A stretch of 5,218 bases of DNA, from positions 1 to 5,218 of the forward strand of contig PMYJ01000220.1 in the NCBI GenBank assembly GCA_003170875.1. The letters are read 5' to 3'. The notes below the pieces were generated by a model, which saw only the letters and a list, made by a program, of their open reading frames with translations, was not told the DNA's origin and did no database searches. Source of the stretch: Candidatus Dormiibacterota bacterium (lineage in GTDB: Bacteria > Chloroflexota > Dormibacteria > Aeolococcales > Aeolococcaceae). The position numbers and the translations under genes are program-made. Positions 1 through 4,436 of the stretch are shown piece after piece (positions within the stretch are counted from its first letter, which is position 1; the number at the start of each line of letters is the position of its first letter).

Positions 1-101
1 AGGCCAAAGACCTCGCCCGGTTCCACGCTGAAGCTGACGCCGCGCACAGCGTGCAGCGAGCCGTACGACTTGCGCAGCTCCTCGACCACGATGGCCGCCA
101 T
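1..101 (-). CDS. ABC transporter ATP-binding protein, N-terminal fragment (runs off left edge)
   Basis: Read from ATG at 101 leftward, the 33 visible codons give MAAIVVEELRKSYGS followed by LHAVRGVSFSVEPGEVFG. The pattern 'L.KSYG...AV.GVSF.VE.GEVFGL' is the beta-strand start of an ABC ATPase, just before the Walker A loop, which lies outside the window. The 'GEVFGL' form is common in DrrA/CcmA-type exporter ATPases in actinobacteria, so a two-component exporter with a permease further left is likely, but that is inference. The ATG at 101 is favoured because GGGAGG lies at 117-112, 10 nt upstream; an ATG at 119 in another frame hits TAG after five codons (the TAG directly precedes the ATG). 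The gene is transcribed divergently from the cluster at 304. Confidence 0.85.
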   Translation of the reverse strand, partial: MAAIVVEELRKSYGSLHAVRGVSFSVEPGEVFG

Positions 102-124
102 CTACGTCGGGCCTCCCATGAGTA

Positions 125-143
125 GGAGATGGTACCGGTCTCC
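125..143 (-). promoter_or_regulatory. Candidate promoter -10 and imperfect palindrome upstream of the ABC ATPase
   Basis: On the minus strand TACCAT (134-129) fits the actinobacterial TAnnnT -10 pattern and would start transcription near 121, giving a 5' untranslated region of about 20 nt that includes the GGGAGG ribosome site. No convincing -35 is visible. The same stretch carries the inverted arms GGAGA (125-129) and TCTCC (139-143) around a GGTACC core, so a repressor overlapping the -10 is possible. The arms are short and the call is tentative. Confidence 0.3.
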
Positions 144-180
144 AGCTCGCTGACCGCGGCGCGCTGATTCGCGGCAGTTG

Positions 181-210
181 TTGCAGGATCCCCAATGCTT
201 TTGGTACGTT
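181..210 (+). promoter_or_regulatory. Weak candidate promoter for the rightward cluster
   Basis: TTGCAG (181-186; TTGTTG overlaps at 178) is followed 18 nt later by TACGTT (205-210), which fits TAnnnT. The region is locally AT-richer than its surroundings. This would leave an untranslated leader of roughly 85-90 nt before the GTG at 304. The -35 matches only three consensus bases. I see nothing else firm in the 202-nt divergent intergenic region. Confidence 0.22.
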
Positions 211-291
211 CCGAGCCTCCCTTCGGGCACGAGGCACCGGCGCGACGGGATTGAGCGCGGAGCAGCGCGTCACCCGGCCCTGACTCACATC

Positions 292-297
292 GGGAGG
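292..297 (+). promoter_or_regulatory. Ribosome binding site that fixes the GTG start at 304
   Basis: GGGAGG lies 6 nt upstream of GTG 304. It is the reason for preferring this start over the upstream in-frame TTG at 178, whose N-terminal extension is Arg-rich, non-repetitive and has no ribosome site. Confidence 0.7.
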
Positions 298-303
298 ACA
301 GAC

Positions 304-642
304 GTGGACCAGTGGGGACTGCAGCCCTACGGACCGCCAGGGCTGGCACCGATACCCACCGTGGTCAACACGGGCGCCCTCCAGCAGTTCCCCTTCGCCT
401 CGATGGCGGAGGATGTCTCGTCGCTGAGCGCCCGCGCGTGCACCGGCCTCCAGGACGCTGCCGGCGCGGCCGGCCAGGCCGCACTCGAGGAGGCGATGTC
501 GGACCTCGCAGAAACGCTGGCGGTCAGCTTCCAGTCGGCGACGCAGAGCCTGATCGGTCTGGGGGAGGCGCTCGCCGCCGCGGCCAATCGCTACGCCGGC
601 GCTGAGAACGCCATCCGGAGACTGGAGGAGCAGGCCCCGTGA
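304..642 (+). CDS. Small ESX/WXG100-like helical protein, putative type VII secretion substrate or partner
   Basis: A 112-residue protein begins at GTG 304. After a Pro/Gly-containing start (DQWGLQPYGPPG) the rest is almost all Ala/Leu/Glu/Gln helix, suited to a helical hairpin: one helix about residues 28-62, another about 65-110. It lacks a central WXG, but near the C-terminus it has NRYAGAENA, where Y-A-G-A-E fits the YxxxD/E motif used for recognition by ESX (type VII) secretion systems. Size, the C-terminal position of this motif and the position just before a WXG protein match EspC-like or Esx-partner proteins encoded as pairs. Its stop overlaps the next start (GTGA), so the two products are probably translationally coupled and may form a heterodimer. 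Function is inferred from architecture; I cannot name a specific family. Confidence 0.65.
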   Translation: MDQWGLQPYGPPGLAPIPTVVNTGALQQFPFASMAEDVSSLSARACTGLQDAAGAAGQAALEEAMSDLAETLAVSFQSATQSLIGLGEALAAAANRYAGAENAIRRLEEQAP

Positions 643-1790
643 GCACCGATGGCCTCACCCTCCCTCCCGGGGCCCCCGCCGAGGTTGGCTCCGCGGCCTC
701 AGCGCTCACGACCGGCGCGTCCGACCTGGAGACGGAGACGTCGCGGTTCAGCACCGCGGTGACCACGGTCTTGGCCGACTGGAAGGGACAGGCGTCTCAG
801 GCCTTTGAGACCGCGGCGTCCTCGTTGCGCTCGGGCCTCAATGACCTGGCAGCCCAGCAGAACGATGCCGCCGGGGTCCTCTCTACGTACGCATCGGCTC
901 TGACGGCCACCCAGAGGGCGGCCACGCTGGCCAACGAGCAGTACGAGGCGGCCCAGCGCTCCTACGCTGCAACGATGGCCGAGCTCGCATCCATCCGCGC
1001 GACGCTGGATCCGGCGGCGGCGTCCACGACGGCACAGACAGAGCAGCAGGCCGTGGACACCCTGAGCGCGGCCTACGCGCAGGCATGCGCCCAGTGCGAG
1101 GAGGCAAGGTCCGACGCCACCCAGGCGGCGAGTGTCTGCGCCGCCACGCTGGAGCAGACCTCGAGCGTCATCAAGAGCATGACGGTGCACCAGTTCCTGG
1201 ACATCCTGAGTGGACCGGGGTCGGTGCTCGGAGCCTACGGCGTCTACCAGCAGGTCAAGGAATGGGACAACACCCTGGACCTGGACCAGGCCGTCGCAAC
1301 CGATGACTGGGATTATCTGAAGACGCTGAACCCGGCAGCGTACAAGAGCCTCCAGGGCGTCGTGGACAACCCCAAGACCACGAGTGCCGCGGCGAGGGAT
1401 GCTCAGCAGGACTACATCGATGATGTGCTCTCGGACCAAGCCACCGCGAATGCGCGTGCCGCAGCGGGTTTCAGCTTCGGCGGCCCGACGGACTTCGTGG
1501 GCGACGCAGGCCTGCTTCTCGGCGCCGGCTCGGACGTCCTGGTCCTCGTCGACGGGCAGTCGAGCGTCGAGGACAAGGTGATGGCTGGCGCCAACCTGGC
1601 GGGGATCGGAACTGTCGGAGCATCGCTCGTCGGGGTCAACCTCGGGGCCGACTGGATCCCCGGCGTCGGAGAGGTCGTGATTGGGGTAACCGGCCTCTAC
1701 TTCCTGGCCCAATGGGTCACCTCCACCGGGGCGCAATGCCACACGCTCTTTGGCACTCCCCTGCCCGGACCCGGCTGCCCGGCGCCGTAG
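639..1790 (+). CDS. Large WXG-domain protein with hydrophobic Gly-rich C-terminus, putative type VII secretion substrate
   Basis: A 383-residue protein. GTG 639 is supported by GGAGGAG at 624-630 and by the GTGA overlap with the upstream stop. Residues 13-115 form an ESX-like helical hairpin with the turn motif W48-K49-G50. Residues 100-180 continue as Ala/Gln/Glu-rich likely coiled coil, holding three Cys (150, 153, 167). Residues 180-275 are more polar, with Trp/Tyr-rich turns. From about 277 the chain turns Gly-rich and hydrophobic (GDAGLLLGAGSDVLVLVD; then 316-359 with ADWIPGVGEVVIGVTGLYFL), ending in a short Cys/Pro tail (C367, C380). WXG module plus a C-terminal hydrophobic 'IPGVGEVV..TGLY' segment is a layout seen in long actinobacterial type VII substrates. 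No nuclease, deaminase or ADP-ribosyltransferase motif is visible, so a toxin role is not shown. The hydrophobic tail could insert in membranes. Confidence 0.7.
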   Translation: MSTDGLTLPPGAPAEVGSAASALTTGASDLETETSRFSTAVTTVLADWKGQASQAFETAASSLRSGLNDLAAQQNDAAGVLSTYASALTATQRAATLANEQYEAAQRSYAATMAELASIRATLDPAAASTTAQTEQQAVDTLSAAYAQACAQCEEARSDATQAASVCAATLEQTSSVIKSMTVHQFLDILSGPGSVLGAYGVYQQVKEWDNTLDLDQAVATDDWDYLKTLNPAAYKSLQGVVDNPKTTSAAARDAQQDYIDDVLSDQATANARAAAGFSFGGPTDFVGDAGLLLGAGSDVLVLVDGQSSVEDKVMAGANLAGIGTVGASLVGVNLGADWIPGVGEVVIGVTGLYFLAQWVTSTGAQCHTLFGTPLPGPGCPAP

Positions 1791-1793
1791 TCG

Positions 1794-2354
1794 ATGTTGC
1801 GCCGCCTCCGACCCCCGCGCCGGCCCAACAATCTTCAGCTCGCGCTGGAATGGTCGGAGGTCTTCGAAGCCGGACGGTTGCGGGACCCTTCCCTGACCGA
1901 CGGCACGCTCGAGCCGGGCGAGCGGTTCGCGGTGCGCATCGGCCCGGTAAAGCAGGTCACCTTCGCCGCGACAATCACCTGCGACGTGGCCAGCACCGGA
2001 GCCACCGGCACGCTGGTGGCCACGGACCGCCGCGTCCTGCTGCTCGATGGGACCGCGATCATCGGCCAGTGGGTGTGGAAGACGGGCGTCAAGCGCGTGT
2101 CCCAACTCATCAGCGGCCGCGGTGTCCTGTGGTCTGCATCGGCGGAGCGAGACGCGGCAGGTGTGCTCCCTCTCGAGGGCCTGGTCGACCCCGCGTACAC
2201 ATCCTTCCGAGATCGGGTCTCGAGGGCTGAGATGAGGGTCGGCGAGCTCGAGTTCATGAAGGTGCAGATCGCCTGGCGCGCCAGCCAGCCGGGCGGCCTC
2301 ACCGCCTGGCGCGAGGATTTCCGCGCCAAGTACGCCGAGGTGCTCACAGGCTGA
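1794..2354 (+). CDS. Bacterial PH-like domain protein
   Basis: A 186-residue soluble protein. ATG 1794 follows the previous stop by 3 nt and has no clear ribosome site, so it is probably reached by translational coupling. After a basic start (residues 1-11, MLRRLRPPRR) there is a mixed alpha/beta region with GTLVATDRRVLLLDG at residues 72-86. That is the typical strand-turn-strand of bacterial PH-like (bPH/GRAM-type) domains, with 'TLVaTdRRvLl' as the signature. The C-terminal third (142-184) is helical and charged. PH-like proteins of this kind often accompany WXG substrates in actinobacteria; a role as a chaperone or membrane-side accessory factor is inference only. There is no signal peptide and no membrane segment. 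Confidence 0.6.
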   Translation: MLRRLRPPRRPNNLQLALEWSEVFEAGRLRDPSLTDGTLEPGERFAVRIGPVKQVTFAATITCDVASTGATGTLVATDRRVLLLDGTAIIGQWVWKTGVKRVSQLISGRGVLWSASAERDAAGVLPLEGLVDPAYTSFRDRVSRAEMRVGELEFMKVQIAWRASQPGGLTAWREDFRAKYAEVLTG

Positions 2355-2780
2355 ATGTCTCCGCCAGCGGCCCAGGAGCTCGGCCACTACACCTCCGCCG
2401 AGCTGCGCGCGTCCGGGGTGAGCGTCATCGGATTCCTCCAGCCGCTCTTCGCCCGGCCGGTGGGGGCGAGCGGGGACGGGGGGGAGAAGGAGGCGGCGGA
2501 GGGTCTGGTCCGGCGCGGCCTGCGCGCCGGCCCCGGTCCGTCCGGGCAGGCGCTGGGTGACCTGGCCGCGACGTTGGAGGCGATCGCGGCTGCGTGGGCC
2601 TTCGCCGGCTGCGCCTTCCAGCAGCGGCTCCAGATGGTGAGTACCCAGGGCACGAGGTGGCTGGTCCTCGGTGCCCGTCGGGGACCGGACGTGTCGTGGA
2701 GGTCGGCAGCCCCAGCCGGACCGGGGCGGGTGCGATCGGCGATCCGGGCCATCCTGGCCGGTGATCCTGTTCTGCTGTAG
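2355..2780 (+). CDS. Hypothetical protein, last gene of the WXG cassette
   Basis: A 141-residue protein whose ATG directly follows the preceding stop (TGA then ATG), so it is coupled to the PH-like gene; a weak GAGG lies about 14 nt upstream. I do not recognise it. Visible features are SAELRASG near residue 14, a Gly/Glu-rich loop at 38-45, helix GLVRRGLRAG (50-59), an Ala-rich helix at 65-85 (LGDLAATLEAIAAAWAF), then a probable beta pair (RLQMVS; RWLVLGARRG) and a Pro/Gly/Arg-rich end. The 'LV.RGL...L..L...' then 'R.LVLGARRG' order faintly recalls EspG-like ESX chaperones, which are much longer, so this could be a short or truncated relative. A run of seven G at 2478-2484 sits inside the frame and would be a slippage or sequencing-error point. 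Confidence 0.5.
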   Translation: MSPPAAQELGHYTSAELRASGVSVIGFLQPLFARPVGASGDGGEKEAAEGLVRRGLRAGPGPSGQALGDLAATLEAIAAAWAFAGCAFQQRLQMVSTQGTRWLVLGARRGPDVSWRSAAPAGPGRVRSAIRAILAGDPVLL

Positions 2781-2811
2781 CCGGCCGTTCGCATGACCTG
2801 AGAAGGCCGGC
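2780..2811. terminator. Inverted repeat between convergent units, candidate bidirectional terminator
   Basis: GCCGGCC (2780-2786) pairs with GGCCGGC (2805-2811). Past a bulged G, TTC (2788-2790) can also pair with GAA (2802-2804), leaving an 11-nt loop. It begins at the last base of the stop codon of the rightward gene and ends 7 nt beyond the stop of the leftward DAHP synthase gene. No T-tract follows on either strand, which is usual for GC-rich actinobacteria but lowers certainty. Confidence 0.5.
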
Positions 2812-2818
2812 ACTCCCA

Positions 2819-3925
2819 TCAGCTGGAGATCGTTCCGGCCTCCTTGTCGGTCACCGCGGAGCGCTCGCTCGCCTCCACGCAGCCGTCGATGACCGCGGTC
2901 ATCACCCGTCCCACGGCCTCGGCGGAGAGACGTGGCACCCGGCTGGCGACGTGCGCGATCACCTCCTGTTCGCGTCCCGGGTCGCGGACGGTCAGACCGC
3001 TCCGGCGCTTGTCCCGCTGCACCGCGTCGACCGCAGCGGCGCGGCTCTGGAGCACGGCTCCCAGGGCCAGGTCCAGCGAATCGATGATCTGGCGGTGCTC
3101 GGCGAGCTCCGCCGCCTGGTGGCCGCGCAGCATCGGTGCCAGCACCGCGGCCCCGGCGATGATCGCCTCCAGGGTCTCCGGCGTGATGGCCTGCGCCGCG
3201 TCGCTCCAGGACTCCGCGGGAATGGGGTGGGATTCGATCAACAGCCCGTCAGCCCCGGCGGCCACGGCTGCCAGCGCCAGCGCGGGGACCCAGTCGGCAC
3301 GGCCGGCGGCATGGCTCGGGTCGACGATAACGGGCAGTGGCGTGCGCTCGCGCAGGACGGGCACGGCGGAGACGTCAAGGGTGTTCCGGGTGGCCGTCTC
3401 GAAGGTGCGGATGCCCCGCTCACAGAGGATGACCTGGGGGTTGCCCTCGGCCAGGATGTACTCGGCGGCGGCAAGCCATTCGTCGTAGGTGGCGGCCATC
3501 CCCCGCTTGAGCACGACCGGGAGGCCCGAGCGGCCCGCGGCGCGCAGCAGAGGGGTGTTCTGCATCGAGCGCGCGCCGATCATGAAGGCATCGACGCGGC
3601 CGGTCAGCATCTCCACGTGCTCCACCGAGAGCGGCTCGACGAGCACCGGCTTTCCGGTCAGGGCGCGCGCCCTCTCGACGAGCACGAGGCCCTCCTCGCC
3701 CATCCCCTGGAAAGCGTCCGGACGGGTGCGGGGCTTGAAGATGCTGGCCCGCAGCATCGAGGCGCCGGCATTGCGCATGGCCAGTGCGTGAGTGACGTAG
3801 TCCGGCTCGACGGCGCAGGGCCCGGCGATGACCGGGACCGCCGGACCGCCAAAGACGACGTCCCCGACGGTGACGCGACGCCGCGCTGGTGACGAGGTTA
3901 TGGGCTTGAGCAGATCCGTGAGCAT
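2819..3925 (-). CDS. aroF: Bifunctional DAHP synthase (class I-beta) with C-terminal AroQ chorismate mutase domain
   Basis: A 368-residue cytosolic enzyme. Residues 16-262 are a class I-beta 3-deoxy-7-phosphoheptulonate synthase, which condenses PEP and erythrose 4-phosphate, the first shikimate-pathway step. Motifs: IAGPCAVE (33-40), FKPRTRPDAFQGMGEEGL (63-80), IGARSMQN (116-123), LKRGMAATYDEW (139-150), CERGIRTFE (168-176), VIVDPSHAAGR (199-209). The metal ligands C37, H205, E231 and D242 are all present. There is no N-terminal ferredoxin-like regulatory domain. Residues 270-355 form an AroQ chorismate mutase: aligned to the E. coli mutase, R278, R295, K306, D315, R318 and E319 match R11, R28, K39, D48, R51 and E52. 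However, the Ser84 and Gln88 positions are C349 and S353, so mutase activity may be reduced or the domain may be chiefly allosteric. ATG 3925 has TGGAGG 5 nt upstream. A Phe/Tyr leader peptide and hairpins precede it. Confidence 0.92.
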   Translation of the reverse strand: MLTDLLKPITSSPARRRVTVGDVVFGGPAVPVIAGPCAVEPDYVTHALAMRNAGASMLRASIFKPRTRPDAFQGMGEEGLVLVERARALTGKPVLVEPLSVEHVEMLTGRVDAFMIGARSMQNTPLLRAAGRSGLPVVLKRGMAATYDEWLAAAEYILAEGNPQVILCERGIRTFETATRNTLDVSAVPVLRERTPLPVIVDPSHAAGRADWVPALALAAVAAGADGLLIESHPIPAESWSDAAQAITPETLEAIIAGAAVLAPMLRGHQAAELAEHRQIIDSLDLALGAVLQSRAAAVDAVQRDKRRSGLTVRDPGREQEVIAHVASRVPRLSAEAVGRVMTAVIDGCVEASERSAVTDKEAGTISS

Positions 3926-3926
3926 C

Positions 3927-3952
3927 GGTGCCTCCAGTGCTGTGTGAGGACC
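3927..3952 (-). promoter_or_regulatory. Hairpin that could mask the DAHP synthase ribosome site
   Basis: On the transcript GGTCCTC (3952-3946) can pair with GAGG-C-ACC (3934-3927), a 7-bp stem with one bulged C and an 11-nt loop. The 3' arm contains most of the TGGAGG ribosome site (3936-3931) of the DAHP synthase gene. If it forms, initiation would be reduced; it competes for bases 3950-3952 with the neighbouring palindrome. Short stem, so tentative. Confidence 0.35.
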
Positions 3953-3961
3953 GGGCCCGGT
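3950..3961. repeat. 12-bp perfect palindrome ACCGGGCCCGGT
   Basis: A perfect 12-bp dyad lies between the attenuator hairpin and the ribosome site of the DAHP synthase gene. With no loop it cannot fold well in RNA as a whole, but it could be a protein-binding site in DNA, or its halves could pair with other leader segments. It could also be chance in GC-rich DNA. Confidence 0.35.
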
Positions 3962-3965
3962 TCGC

Positions 3966-4001
3966 GAGATCCGGGTCGGCCTCTCGGCCTCCCGGGATCT
4001 C
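3966..4001 (-). terminator. Attenuator hairpin in the DAHP synthase leader
   Basis: On the transcript GAGATCCCGGG (4001-3991) pairs with CCCGGATCTC (3975-3966) over 10 bp with one bulged C. Beyond a small internal loop, GGCC (3989-3986) pairs with GGCC (3981-3978) around a GAGA tetraloop of the stable GNRA class. The hairpin starts 9 nt after the leader peptide stop and ends 40 nt before the enzyme start codon. No U-tract follows, so termination would depend on the stem itself or on added factors. Its 5' arm is the partner of an alternative pairing with the leader ORF. Confidence 0.65.
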
Positions 4002-4049
4002 GGCGCAGGACTACTTGCTCAGCAGCACCCGCACCGGCCCAGGGGCCGA
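3984..4049 (-). promoter_or_regulatory. Candidate antiterminator pairing, mutually exclusive with the attenuator hairpin
   Basis: Transcript segment TCGGCCCCTGGG (4049-4038), inside the leader ORF just after the Phe/Tyr codons, is complementary to CCCGGGAGGCCGA (3996-3984), the 5' arm and loop edge of the attenuator. This gives 12 bp with one bulged A (3990) and one G-U pair. The two structures share bases and cannot coexist. This is what a ribosome-controlled attenuator requires; the pairing is seen, the switching is inferred. Confidence 0.55.
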
Positions 4050-4097
4050 TGTGGCGTACTCAAAGTAAAAGTAGAAGTGCGGCGCGATCGCGAACAT
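4011..4097 (-). CDS. Phe/Tyr-rich leader peptide controlling the DAHP synthase gene
   Basis: A 28-residue ORF from ATG 4097 to TAG 4013-4011, beginning MFAIAPH and holding FYFYFEY at residues 8-14. Seven of its first 14 residues are Phe (2, 8, 10, 12) or Tyr (9, 11, 14). Two Phe codons in the run are TTT, which is rare in DNA this GC-rich and may deepen stalling. The rest (to ...VRVLLSK) has none. Such a cluster is characteristic of leader peptides whose translation senses charged tRNA, here Phe and Tyr, the end products of the pathway begun by the adjacent enzyme. The stop lies 9 nt before the attenuator hairpin, and the codons just after the run overlap two alternative RNA pairings. No ribosome site lies within reach (AGGAG at 4127-4123 is 25 nt away), and initiation may be leaderless. 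The chance that this is merely a coincidental ORF seems low. Confidence 0.85.
   Translation of the reverse strand: MFAIAPHFYFYFEYATSAPGPVRVLLSK
4032..4051 (-). promoter_or_regulatory. Protector/pause hairpin inside the leader ORF
   Basis: On the transcript CATCGGCC (4051-4044) pairs with GGCCGGTG (4039-4032) over 8 bp, including one U-G pair, around a CCUG loop. It begins four bases after the last Tyr codon of the leader. It uses the same bases as the antiterminator, so a ribosome halted on the Phe/Tyr run would lie against it, while free RNA would fold it and leave the attenuator hairpin free to form. Confidence 0.5.
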
Positions 4098-4105
4098 CGA
4101 GGGGG

Positions 4106-4114
4106 ATGGTAGCA
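4106..4114 (-). promoter_or_regulatory. Extended -10 promoter element for a possibly leaderless leader transcript
   Basis: TGC TACCAT (4114-4106) fits the extended -10 form TGnTAnnnT. The leader ATG begins 8 nt after its end, which is about where transcription should start, so the mRNA may begin at or next to the ATG. No -35 match is visible at 16-18 nt, which extended -10 promoters tolerate. The same TACCAT hexamer appears upstream of the ABC ATPase gene. Read-through from the membrane-protein genes upstream is also possible. Confidence 0.5.
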
Positions 4115-4136
4115 GGGTCCGGCTCCTGAGAGTGGA

Positions 4137-4436
4137 TCAGGCCGGGGGCGCCCCGCCGGACGCCTCGGCTCCACCCTGAGGCAAGCCCGCTTCGGAAATC
4201 TCCGGCCCGGCCCCCCAAGGCGCCGGCGGGATCGCTGCGGGAGGGTCCTGGACGGGACGGCGACGATCACCCAGAGCCGAGGCGAAGAGGCCCAACGCCA
4301 CCAGGATCAGGAAGATGGGAACAATCCAGTCGAGCCGCGTGATGAGGCTCACCCCATTGGTGATGAGGAGGACGCCGGCAGCGGCGAAGATCACGCCGAA
4401 GATGAGGGTCGACCAGCTGGTTCGATGTGCGCGCAT
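4137..4436 (-). CDS. Small two-helix membrane protein
   Basis: A 99-residue protein from ATG 4436. Two hydrophobic segments, about residues 10-29 (TLIFGVIFAAAGVLLITNG) and 35-56 (DWIVPIFLILVALGLFASAL), make a short hairpin with a Ser/Asn-Gly turn, followed by RRR and a Pro/Ala/Gly-rich cytoplasmic-type tail of about 40 residues. This is the form of LiaI-like or DUF-type membrane proteins found beside PspC/LiaF-like genes. ATG 4436 shares one base with the upstream stop (TGATG) and has GGAGG 6 nt before it; the alternative GTG at 4439 would be only 3 nt from GGAGG. It is surely co-transcribed and coupled with the LiaF-like gene. An envelope-stress role is inferred from that neighbour only. Confidence 0.75.
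   Translation of the reverse strand: MRAHRTSWSTLIFGVIFAAAGVLLITNGVSLITRLDWIVPIFLILVALGLFASALGDRRRPVQDPPAAIPPAPWGAGPEISEAGLPQGGAEASGGAPPA

Noticed and set aside
178..303. N-terminal extension of the first WXG-cassette gene from TTG 178
   Set aside because: The extension is Arg-rich and unlike ESX proteins, and the GGGAGG site 6 nt before GTG 304 gives a much better start.
699..2819. A 706-codon open frame on the minus strand antisense to the whole WXG cassette
   Set aside because: It spans four well-packed plus-strand genes, is rich in Arg/Gly/Asp/His with no domain pattern, and has no placed ribosome site. Long antisense frames are expected in GC-rich DNA.
2951..3892. A 313-codon plus-strand frame opposite the DAHP synthase gene
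   Set aside because: The minus strand encodes an unmistakable enzyme with all metal ligands; the plus-strand product is low-complexity Gly/Arg/His with no motif.
3926..4136. T-box riboswitch in the DAHP synthase leader
   Set aside because: No T-box consensus (UGGN bulge context) is visible, and the leader ORF with its Phe/Tyr run explains the region better.
4019..4270. An 83-codon minus-strand frame over the leader region and the small membrane-protein gene
   Set aside because: It is Arg/Pro-rich and out of frame with both the membrane protein and the Phe/Tyr leader, both of which have stronger support.
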